A stretch of DNA of 64,000 nucleotides, from contig CANJUR010000017.1 in NCBI GenBank assembly GCA_947477565.1, positions 1-64,000 on the forward strand, in the 5' to 3' direction. The notes beneath the pieces are model-generated. The model was not told the DNA's origin. It made no database searches and saw nothing but the letters and a program-made list of their open reading frames with translations. The stretch is from Deltaproteobacteria bacterium. Lineage in GTDB: Bacteria; Myxococcota_A; Polyangia; Polyangiales; Ga0077539. A program made the position numbers and the translations under genes. Of the stretch, positions 34,242 to 42,027 are shown in pieces. The first letter of the stretch is position 1. Every line of letters begins with the position of its first letter.

Positions 34242-35303
34242 GTGATTCACCGACAGCTCTTCGATCAGGCCTCGAGCACGTACACCTATCTCCTGGCGGA
34301 CGAGCGTACGCGCGAGGCGGTTCTCATCGACTCCGTCTTCGAACAGCACAGCCGCGACGCAGCCCTCGTCCGCGAGCTCGGGCTCACGCTCCTGTACGCG
34401 CTCGACACGCACTGTCACGCCGACCACGTCACTGGCGCCTGGCTGATGAAAGCGGCGCTCGGCAGCCGCATCGGCCTCTCCGGTGAGGCGCTCGCACAAC
34501 ACGTCGATTTCGAACTCACCGACGGCGAGTCGATTCACTTCGGCGCGCAGAAGCTCGAGGTGCGCGCGACTCCCGGTCACACCGACGGCTGCGTGTCGTT
34601 TGTCACCGCCGACCACAACATGGTGTTCACTGGCGACGCGCTTCTCGTGCGCGGCACCGGGCGCACGGACTTCCAGCAAGGGGACGCGCGAAGGCTCTTC
34701 CGCTCCATTCGCGAGCAGCTTCTCTCGCTCCCGGACGAATGCGTCGTCTACCCCGCGCACGATTACCAGGGCCGCACCACCAGCACCATCGGCGAAGAGC
34801 GGCTCTACAACCCACGCATCGGCGGCGGCGCGCGCGAGGAGGACTTCGTCGGGTACATGACCAACCTGGCGCTCCCGCATCCGAAGTTACTGGACGTCGC
34901 GGTGCCCGCAAACCTGCGCAGCGGGCGACCCGCAGAGGGCCATGCACCGCAAGCACCGGAGTGGGGCCCGGTGGTGATGACCTACGCAGGACTGCGGGAG
35001 ATCACGCCAGAATGGGTCGCGGAGCATCGAGGGGATGTACACGTGCTCGATGTGCGTAGCGCGGCGGAGTTCGACGCGGAGCTCGGTCACCTTGAAGGCG
35101 CACAACTCATACCCCTCGACGAACTCCGAACGCGCGCCTCAGAGGTGCCCGCGGACAGGCCCGTGGTGGTGGTCTGCCAGACTGGAAGGCGGTCGGCGCT
35201 GGGCACGCAGATTCTCGCGAAAGCAGGCATGGAGAGAGTCGCCAACCTCGCGGGTGGCATGCTGACGTGGCGCACGCTCGGACTCCCCGGCGGGGCCGAT
35301 TGA
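34242..35303 (+). CDS. persulfide dioxygenase-like metallo-beta-lactamase fused to rhodanese
   Basis: About 353 residues. The N-terminal domain matches the ETHE1/Blh persulfide dioxygenase branch: RQLFDQASSTYTYLL opening, metal motif THCHADH (about 55-61), TPGHTDGC, FTGDALLVRG and YPAHDYQG. These enzymes use one iron to oxidise glutathione persulfide to sulfite. The C-terminal rhodanese domain has DVRSAAEFDAELGHLEGA and the catalytic Cys loop CQTGRRS (Cys about 311), so it can transfer sulfane sulfur. The GTG at 34242 fits the family start; a TTG at 34218 is open. It overlaps the transporter-cupin gene by 4 bases (TTGA, 35300-35303), so the two are translationally coupled in a sulfur-oxidation and sulfite-disposal unit. 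Confidence 0.9.
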   Translation: MIHRQLFDQASSTYTYLLADERTREAVLIDSVFEQHSRDAALVRELGLTLLYALDTHCHADHVTGAWLMKAALGSRIGLSGEALAQHVDFELTDGESIHFGAQKLEVRATPGHTDGCVSFVTADHNMVFTGDALLVRGTGRTDFQQGDARRLFRSIREQLLSLPDECVVYPAHDYQGRTTSTIGEERLYNPRIGGGAREEDFVGYMTNLALPHPKLLDVAVPANLRSGRPAEGHAPQAPEWGPVVMTYAGLREITPEWVAEHRGDVHVLDVRSAAEFDAELGHLEGAQLIPLDELRTRASEVPADRPVVVVCQTGRRSALGTQILAKAGMERVANLAGGMLTWRTLGLPGGAD

Positions 35304-37111
35304 GCCGCCCGCAGTGGGTTCCAGAGCGAACGGACGCACTGGGAATCGCGCTCGCCGCGGTGCTCGGGCTGGCGTCCGTCGGTCTCGTGCGGGTGCTCCC
35401 GGCGTCGCCATTTTTCTCGGATGTGCTCATCGCCCTGGTGCTCGGCGCCGCGCTGCTCAACACACCGCTACGTGGGGTCCTCGGGCTCAAGCTACCGGGC
35501 CAGGATCGAGAGCCAGATTCCTTCGCACCCGGCCTGCGTTTCTGCGGGAAATGGGTATTGCGCGCTGGGATCATCGCGATGGGACTGAAGGTTCAGACCT
35601 CCCTCTTCGGGGGCGTGCAACTGGCGCTTATCGCGGGCGTCGGACTCGTCGCGCTGCCGAGCGCCTTCTTCGTCGCGCACGCACTCGGAGCACTGCTCGG
35701 CGTGCGCCGTCCGCTCGTCGACCTCCTCGCCGGCGGAACCATGATCTGCGGCGCTTCCGCCGTGAACGCGATCGCACCGATCTCCGGGGCCCACCGTGAG
35801 GAGCAGGGCGTTGCCATCGGGGTGATGTTTCTTTTCAGCGTGGTGGCGCTGGTGTGCTTCCACCCGATCGCGCTCTCGATCGACCTTGACCCCGGTTTCG
35901 CTGGCATCTGGAGCGGCCTCGCGGTCAACGATCTATCGAGCGCCATCGCGGTCGGCGCGCAGATGGGCGGCACCGGCGGGGTGATGTCCGCCGCCGCCAA
36001 GTCGGCGCGCGTCCTGATGTTGGCTCCGACTCTGGTGGCGTTTGCGCTCATCCGACGCGAAGGTCGGCCCACGGGCGTCGGCAAGAGCATCCTCGATCAA
36101 CTGCCGCACTTCGTGCTCGGGTACATCGCCCTCGCCGCTGCGCGCACCCTCGGCGATCGGCTCTTCGGCAGCGCACCGGCGTGGGTGTCGTTTCTCCGGG
36201 CCGATCGATTCGTGGTCGACCTGACGATGACCACCGTGTCCGCAAGCATCGGGCTGAACCTTGGGCTGCGCTCGCTGATGGCCTCCGGCGGTCGCGCGGT
36301 CGCAGTCGGCGGCGGCGCCGCGCTCACCATCGCATCTCTCACGCTAGGCATGATCACCCTCGCGTCGCGGGGTGCCTACGGGGCCTCTGCGCTCGTCGGC
36401 GTGATCGGCCTCGGGACCGCGGCGCTCGGACACCACCTGGCGACGTCGGCGGGCAAGGCTGCGCGCGCGCTCCGACTACGGTTCGAGCAAGGATCACCGC
36501 TGGCGCTCGCAGAAGCGACAAGTGTGCTCGATGGCCTCGAAACCGACGGCGCGCTCGACGACGCCGCGCTGCGCAAGATCATCCGCCAGTTGCACCCGGC
36601 CATGGGCGAACTCATCCCGGTGCGGCAGAGCCCGCTGCAGCACGGCGCAGGCTGTCGTTGGGTGACGTTCTGGGAGGGCAAGAGCGGCTGGGCGCTCGTC
36701 GCCGTATGTCGCGAGCCCGGCTCGGTGACGCCCATCCACGCGCACCCGCACCGCCTCCTGGGCAAGGCCGTCGAAGGAACGCTCGAGGAACTCACCTTCG
36801 ACGAACTCGACGGGCGTCACTTCGCGCTGCGCTCGAGGCAGTTGCTGGGCCACAACGAGTTGTTCGAGACGTCGGGTCTCGCGGCGCTGCACGTCGTGCG
36901 GGCCGTGGGCGACCTGCCGGTGATCGACCTGCAGTTGCGTGGTCCGGAAGTGGGAACGCCGGGACGCCGGTTGCGCACCACCGTGGACCCGCTCGCGTTG
37001 GCCATCGGCGCGACCTTCGAGGGCGACCTCGAAGTCGATGACCGTCCCGGTCATGGCGGCGAAGGTGCCTCCGTCGGACGACCGCCCCCGGACGACACGG
37101 CCCTCCCGTGA
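35300..37111 (+). CDS. YeiH-type sulfate/sulfite exporter fused to a cysteine-dioxygenase-like cupin
   Basis: About 603 residues. Residues 10-385 are a polytopic membrane protein of the YeiH/UPF0324 putative sulfate exporter family, with the signatures LRFCGKWVLRAGIIAMGLKV, GGTMICGASAVNAIAPI and AVNDLSSAIAVGAQ. The C-terminal part (about 400-570) resembles cysteine dioxygenase: TPIHAHPHRLLGKAVEGTLEE supplies the HxH iron ligands and LAALHVVRAV the third His. Standard YeiH proteins are about 340 residues, so this is a fusion. The proposed start is a TTG at 35300 overlapping the upstream stop; a GTG at 35318 is an alternative. Logic: cysteine is oxidised to the sulfinate, sulfite arises from it and from persulfide oxidation by the neighbour, and the membrane half exports it. 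That chain is inference. Confidence 0.82.
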   Translation: MSRPQWVPERTDALGIALAAVLGLASVGLVRVLPASPFFSDVLIALVLGAALLNTPLRGVLGLKLPGQDREPDSFAPGLRFCGKWVLRAGIIAMGLKVQTSLFGGVQLALIAGVGLVALPSAFFVAHALGALLGVRRPLVDLLAGGTMICGASAVNAIAPISGAHREEQGVAIGVMFLFSVVALVCFHPIALSIDLDPGFAGIWSGLAVNDLSSAIAVGAQMGGTGGVMSAAAKSARVLMLAPTLVAFALIRREGRPTGVGKSILDQLPHFVLGYIALAAARTLGDRLFGSAPAWVSFLRADRFVVDLTMTTVSASIGLNLGLRSLMASGGRAVAVGGGAALTIASLTLGMITLASRGAYGASALVGVIGLGTAALGHHLATSAGKAARALRLRFEQGSPLALAEATSVLDGLETDGALDDAALRKIIRQLHPAMGELIPVRQSPLQHGAGCRWVTFWEGKSGWALVAVCREPGSVTPIHAHPHRLLGKAVEGTLEELTFDELDGRHFALRSRQLLGHNELFETSGLAALHVVRAVGDLPVIDLQLRGPEVGTPGRRLRTTVDPLALAIGATFEGDLEVDDRPGHGGEGASVGRPPPDDTALP

Positions 37112-37231
37112 CGGGCGCCCCGCCGCACAAATCCCCCCAACATTGGTGTCATTATTGCGGGTGACCCGATTAGAATCAGCACTGCAATGGCCACTAGACG
37201 CTGCGTTCACACCCGCTCGCGGGTGACCTCC

Positions 37232-38656
37232 ATGCATTCGATCCGACGACTCTTCTGGATCTTGCCGGCCGTGCTCCTCCTGGGGCGATGCGGGGACGCC
37301 CCGATTGCGCCCCCATCGGCGCGCCCAGGCCCTGACCTCGCAGCGTCCGGACTCGGCCTCACGAACGCCACGGACATCAACCCCGACCCCCGGGTCGTCG
37401 AGATCAATCTCGAGGCCCGCATGGGCGACTGGGAGATCTCCCCCGGGCGGCGGGTTCGCGCGATGACCTACAACGGCGGCGTCCCTGGGCCGCTCATCGA
37501 GGCGCGCGTCGGCGACACGCTGGTGGTGCACTTCACCAACCACCTCACCGAGCCCACGACCATTCACTGGCACGGGCTGCGAGTTCCGGCAGACATGGAC
37601 GGAAGTCCACGGTCGCAGCAGCCGGTCGCGCCAGGGGGGACGTTCGAGTACCGCTTCGCGCTCCCCGACGCGGGACTGTATTGGTATCACCCGCACGTCG
37701 ACGAGGCCCGCCAGATGGAGGTCGGCCTCTACGGCGCGATCGTGGTGCGCAGCGACGACGAGCCGCGCGCCGACATCGAAAGGGTGATCATGCTCGACGA
37801 CGTCACGCTGGGCGAGGACGGCCAGATCGCGCCGCCCGGTGATCTGCTGGAGATCCACAGCGGACGCGACGGGGGACTGCAAGTGATCAATGGGCATATC
37901 GGAACGGTGCTGCCGATGCGCGCGGGACAGCGACAGCGCTGGCGCGTCGTCAACGCCGGAAGCGCCCGCTTCTACCGTCTCTCTCTCCCGGGGCACCGAT
38001 TCACGGTGATCGGCACGGACGGAGGCGCCCTCCCTGCGCCGCGCACCGTCGACGATCTCCTGGTGGTTCCCGGCGACCGGTACGACCTTCTGGTAGACGC
38101 GGTCGCGCCGCCGAGCACCCGCGCGATGCTGACCAACCTGCCGTACGCGCGTGGCCACGGCGCTGGGGTGTTTGCCGCCGAAGACGTCCTCGCCGTCGCG
38201 TACTCCGCGGACCCGGCGCTCCCATTTCTCGCGCCCTTCACCGGGGCGCGCGCGATCGAAGCGATCGACTCCGCGGGCGTGACACCGAGCGAGGTGCGCA
38301 TGAGCGAGGTGGTGGATGAGAGCACGCAGACGATCCGCTTCCTGATCAACGGCGCCGCGTGGCCCGACGTGCCCGCGCTGCACGCCACGGTGGGACACAC
38401 CGAGGTGTGGGACGTCATCAACGAAAGCGAAATGGATCACCCGATCCACCTGCACGGTTTCTTCTTCCAGGTGCTTGCGCGCAACGGGGTCCCTGAGGCC
38501 GCACGCAGTTGGGAAGACACGGCGAACCTTCGGGGCCACGAGCGGCTGCGCATCGCATTTCGCCCCGACGACCGCCCCGGCATGTGGATGTTCCACTGCC
38601 ACATCCTGGAACACGTAGACCACGGAATGATGGCCGACCTCATGGTCGACCGCTGA
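37232..38656 (+). CDS. multicopper oxidase, CueO/CopA-like lipoprotein
   Basis: 474 residues from the ATG at 37232, with a lipobox (LLLGRC). Cupredoxin domains carry all four copper motifs: HWHGLRV and YHPHVDE in the N-terminal part, HPIHLHGFFFQVL and HCHILEHVDHGMM at the C-terminus. The HCHxxEHxxxGMM ending is as in CueO. The enzyme should oxidise Cu(I) (or phenolic substrates) with reduction of O2 to water at the cell surface or in the periplasm. A strong Met-rich insert as in E. coli CueO is not seen. It opens a cluster of cupredoxin and Cus-type efflux genes on the same strand, supporting a copper detoxification role. Confidence 0.93.
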   Translation: MHSIRRLFWILPAVLLLGRCGDAPIAPPSARPGPDLAASGLGLTNATDINPDPRVVEINLEARMGDWEISPGRRVRAMTYNGGVPGPLIEARVGDTLVVHFTNHLTEPTTIHWHGLRVPADMDGSPRSQQPVAPGGTFEYRFALPDAGLYWYHPHVDEARQMEVGLYGAIVVRSDDEPRADIERVIMLDDVTLGEDGQIAPPGDLLEIHSGRDGGLQVINGHIGTVLPMRAGQRQRWRVVNAGSARFYRLSLPGHRFTVIGTDGGALPAPRTVDDLLVVPGDRYDLLVDAVAPPSTRAMLTNLPYARGHGAGVFAAEDVLAVAYSADPALPFLAPFTGARAIEAIDSAGVTPSEVRMSEVVDESTQTIRFLINGAAWPDVPALHATVGHTEVWDVINESEMDHPIHLHGFFFQVLARNGVPEAARSWEDTANLRGHERLRIAFRPDDRPGMWMFHCHILEHVDHGMMADLMVDR

Positions 38657-38702
38657 CCATCACACCCGCGGCCGCACCATGGCCCTCCCAAAGAAAGACC
38701 CA

Positions 38703-39215
38703 ATGCACCTGCGCCTGACGTCTCCCGTCCTGCTCGCCCTGATGCTCCCGGCGTGCGGCTCGGCCACCCCCGATGTCGCGACCCCGACGGATGTCCCTGC
38801 CGTCAGCGACGTGCCCCTGGCGACCGATGCAAGCGCCCCGATCGACGCGGCCCTTGAGTCCGACGCGGGCAATCTCCCGACGCTCCACGGCTGTAGGCCG
38901 GACCTGTACGTCGATCAGACGGAGGGCACCGCGAGTGCCCGGATGATCATGACCCGGGGCACCACGAACACCTTCGACTTCCCGTGCATGACCATTCGCG
39001 CGGGTCAGTCGGTGCAGTTCATGTGGGCCTTCTCGCGGCACCCGCTCGCACCGGGCCTCGCGCCGGGCGAAGCAGGAACAGCGCCGGACACGACGCCGAT
39101 CGTGCCCTTCTCCACCGGCTCGGTGCACACCATCAGGTTCCCGACGCCCGGCTTCTATCCGTTCTATTGCAGCGTCCATCCGGGAACGATGAAAGGCGTC
39201 GTTCAGGTGCTCTGA
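38703..39215 (+). CDS. plastocyanin-like cupredoxin lipoprotein
   Basis: 170 residues. Signal peptide MHLRLTSPVLLALMLPAC ends in a lipobox Cys; an Asp-rich spacer (TDVPAVSDVPLATDASAP) follows. The C-terminal 110 residues are a type-1 blue copper domain, with one His ligand in FSRHPLAPG and the loop FYCSVHPGTMKGVVQV providing Cys, His and Met. It probably accepts or delivers electrons or copper near the multicopper oxidase. It lies 46 bases after that gene in the same direction. Confidence 0.9.
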   Translation: MHLRLTSPVLLALMLPACGSATPDVATPTDVPAVSDVPLATDASAPIDAALESDAGNLPTLHGCRPDLYVDQTEGTASARMIMTRGTTNTFDFPCMTIRAGQSVQFMWAFSRHPLAPGLAPGEAGTAPDTTPIVPFSTGSVHTIRFPTPGFYPFYCSVHPGTMKGVVQVL

Positions 39216-39310
39216 GCCGCTCCGAGAGACGAGGCCCGATTCGACCGCGGTCGTCGATCGCAAAGTCACAAATCCCCCCCGCCCCGCATAGTCCCCACCG
39301 AGGATCGAAG

Positions 39311-40666
39311 ATGCGCTGGCAGCACTGGTTAGTGATGGCGTCAACGGCCGGGTGCACCACCGGATCAGGCTCCCGCATGGTCGATGAGACCTTCGCGCTC
39401 GGAGCGCTGCGCCGCCCGACGGAAGATCCACGAGACACGGCCCGCGAAGACGCTGGCCTCGCCGGGCCGGTCACCCGCGCTCAGATTCTGGCGCTCGCAG
39501 TGGCCCGCGATGCTGGCCTCCGGGCGCTCGTCCACGAGGCTCGCGCAGCCCTCCACGCCGCCCGCGCAGAGGGCGCGCTCCCCCCGCCCGAGCTCAACGC
39601 CCAGGTCTGGAACCTCCCACTCGCCCGCCCCTACGCCCTCGGAGAGGCCGGAATGTACATGGTGGAAGCGCGGCAGATGTTTCCCGCGGCGGGGTCGCGA
39701 GACGCCCGGGCACGCGCTGCCGCGGAGGAGGCTCGCGAACGCGTGGCCGCACTCGGCGCACGGGAATCCGAGGTGCTCTCGCAGGCAGGACAAGCCTACG
39801 CAGACTATCTCCACGGCGCGCTCGAGCACCGAGTACACGCCAACCACCTCGGTCTTCTCGACGCCATGCTCGGCGCCGCCCGCGCGCGCTTCGCCAGCGG
39901 CGGCCCACTCGCGGACGTCCCGCGCATCGAGTCCGAGCAGGCCCGCACGCACCGCGCGATGACCCGCATCGACTCCGAGCTTGAGCGCGCCCGGGCGGCC
40001 CTCAACACCCTCCTGCGCCGCGAGGCAGACGCGCCGTTCGGGCCCCCCGCAGACCTCGCGCCCGAGACCGTGCAACTCCCACTCGCAGACCTCCTCGCCC
40101 TCGCTGCACGCGCCCGCAGCGAGCTCGGCCAGGCCCGCGCGCGCATCCGTTCGGCCGCGGCTCGCAGCGACGCCGCACGCGCCGAGTCACGCTGGCCAAC
40201 CTTCACCGGCGCGCTCAGCTACTGGCAGGATCCGATGCTGCGCCCGGGAGTGGGTGCCACCGTGGCCGCGACGCTGCCGTGGGTGTGGGGCGGCGCAGCC
40301 GAGCGGGTCGCCGAGGCGCGTGAGCGTGAACTCGCCGAGGCTGCCAGCGCGGACCGCGTGACCGTCACCGTCCGCAGCGAAGTGGCCGTCGCTCGCGCAC
40401 GCCTGGAAGGCCTCTCGCGAGAACTCACGGTGCTGCGGCGGGAGGCCCGACCCGCGGCCGCGCGGGCCGAAACCGCAGTGCGTGTGTCCTATGTGGCCGG
40501 GCGCGGCGACCTCCTCGCCTGGATCGACGCCGCCCGCCAGGTGCTCGACGTCGAAACCGAGGAAGCCGACGTCACATCGGCGATGGCCCACGCCGCGACA
40601 GACCTTGAACAAGCCGTGGGTGCAGCCCTCCCTCGAGTCGCAGTCGAGACGGACGCGTTGCCGTGA
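39311..40666 (+). CDS. CusC/TolC-like outer-membrane efflux factor
   Basis: 451 residues from the ATG at 39311. A short lipoprotein signal (MASTAGC) is followed by long Ala/Arg/Glu-rich coiled coils typical of outer-membrane efflux proteins (two repeated helical hairpins, for example ARARAAAEEARERVAALG and ERARAALNTLLRREADAPFG). The second half contains PGVGATVAATLPWVWGGAAERVAEARER, the usual P-W-G turn before the last coil. A frame open upstream to 38984 is not used. It overlaps the adaptor gene by 4 bases (GTGA, 40663-40666). Outer-membrane channel of the copper/silver RND pump. Confidence 0.85.
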   Translation: MRWQHWLVMASTAGCTTGSGSRMVDETFALGALRRPTEDPRDTAREDAGLAGPVTRAQILALAVARDAGLRALVHEARAALHAARAEGALPPPELNAQVWNLPLARPYALGEAGMYMVEARQMFPAAGSRDARARAAAEEARERVAALGARESEVLSQAGQAYADYLHGALEHRVHANHLGLLDAMLGAARARFASGGPLADVPRIESEQARTHRAMTRIDSELERARAALNTLLRREADAPFGPPADLAPETVQLPLADLLALAARARSELGQARARIRSAAARSDAARAESRWPTFTGALSYWQDPMLRPGVGATVAATLPWVWGGAAERVAEARERELAEAASADRVTVTVRSEVAVARARLEGLSRELTVLRREARPAAARAETAVRVSYVAGRGDLLAWIDAARQVLDVETEEADVTSAMAHAATDLEQAVGAALPRVAVETDALP

Positions 40667-42027
40667 GCGCCCCTCCGTCCGCTTCTTCGCGCGGCGCCCG
40701 GGTGATGGCAGGCGTGCGCTGGGCGATCCTGGTCGCCGTGACGGCCCTCGCGGGCTTCAGCGTGTGGCGCTACTGGGGCCCCGGGAGCGCAACGCACTCC
40801 GAGCACCGCGAGAGCCGCTACTACTGCCCGATGCACCCGCAGATCGTCTCGCCCGACCCGGGCGAGTGCCCCATCTGCCACATGAACCTGGAACTGATTC
40901 CCGAGGATCGCCGACGCGCCACGGGCCCGATGACTGCCTCTCTGTCCGACGCCGGCAGCGCAGCGGTCATGGCTGCGGCGGAGGACCCGACGACGGCGCC
41001 GCCGGGCCTCGTCCCGGTGACGCTTTCGCTCGAGCGTCAACAACTCATCGGAGTGACCACCGCGGCCGTCGTGCGCCGCGACGTGGGCCAGCAGCTACGC
41101 GTCCCCGGGGTGGTCGAGGCCCCCGAGAGCGCAGGTGCGCAAGTGCACGTTCGCGCGGCGGGCTTCCTCGAGCGCGTCGGCGTGCGCGAGAGCGGCGTGC
41201 GGGTGTCCCGCGGCCAGACCCTGGCGTGGATCTACAGCCCGCAAATCGACCAGGCGCAGCAGGAGCTTCTCGCCGCGCGGCGCTGGGCGGGCGACCCCAC
41301 GGACGGAGCCCCGGCGTCGGACCACGCGGACATCCTCGCCTCCGCGCGGCGCAACCTCCTCCTACTCGGGCTCGTAGACGCGGACATCGACGCAATCCTG
41401 CAGCGGGGCACGGCGCAACGGACCGTGCCGGTGCGCGCGCCCATCGACGGGTACGTCACCCGCTACGCCGCGATCCTTGGGCAGTACGTGACGCCCGAAA
41501 CGGTGCTCTACGAAATCGCCGACCTCTCGCGCGTCTGGATCATCGCGAGCCTTGCCGAACGTGACCTCGCCAGGGTGCACCGTGGCACTCCCGCCCTCTT
41601 CGCCGCAACCGGCCTGGACGGCCCCGCCCTCGCTGCGCGCGTCGAACTCGTCGAGCCCTCGGTCGGCGTCGAGACCCGCACGGCGCGCGTCCGTCTCGCG
41701 GTCGCCAACCCCGCGCTGCGCCTCCGCCCGGGACAGTACGGCGACGTCACGTTTGCGCTTCCAGGCTCTCTGGCGCTGGTGGTTCCGCGGGACGCCGTCA
41801 CGGACACCGGGACCGCGCGCTACGCCTTCGTCGCAACCGGCGGCGGGCGCTTCGAGCCACGGCGCGTACGCACTGGCGCGCTCATGGGCGACGACCTCGA
41901 GGTCACCGATGGGCTCCGCGAGGGCGAGCGCGTGGTCGCCCGCGGTGGCTTCATGATCGACTCCGAGAGCCGCCTCCAATCGGCGCTCGGTGCGAGCCCC
42001 GCGGCCTCGGACGGCGGTGCCCCGTGA
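40663..42027 (+). CDS. CusB-like RND membrane-fusion adaptor with heavy-metal-binding domain
   Basis: 454 residues starting with GTG at 40663. One N-terminal TM (GVRWAILVAVTALAGFSVW) is followed by a heavy-metal-binding domain (YYCPMHPQIV, GECPICHMNL) at about 45-75. The lipoyl-like and beta-barrel adaptor domains follow (VHVRAAGFLERVGVRESGVRVSRGQ; VPVRAPIDGYVTRYAAILGQYV). The Cys-Pro-Met-His module is typical for Cu/Ag adaptors and can pass metal ions to the pump. Coupled by 4-base overlaps to the outer-membrane factor upstream and the CusA-like pump downstream. Confidence 0.93.
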   Translation: MSAPPSASSRGARVMAGVRWAILVAVTALAGFSVWRYWGPGSATHSEHRESRYYCPMHPQIVSPDPGECPICHMNLELIPEDRRRATGPMTASLSDAGSAAVMAAAEDPTTAPPGLVPVTLSLERQQLIGVTTAAVVRRDVGQQLRVPGVVEAPESAGAQVHVRAAGFLERVGVRESGVRVSRGQTLAWIYSPQIDQAQQELLAARRWAGDPTDGAPASDHADILASARRNLLLLGLVDADIDAILQRGTAQRTVPVRAPIDGYVTRYAAILGQYVTPETVLYEIADLSRVWIIASLAERDLARVHRGTPALFAATGLDGPALAARVELVEPSVGVETRTARVRLAVANPALRLRPGQYGDVTFALPGSLALVVPRDAVTDTGTARYAFVATGGGRFEPRRVRTGALMGDDLEVTDGLREGERVVARGGFMIDSESRLQSALGASPAASDGGAP

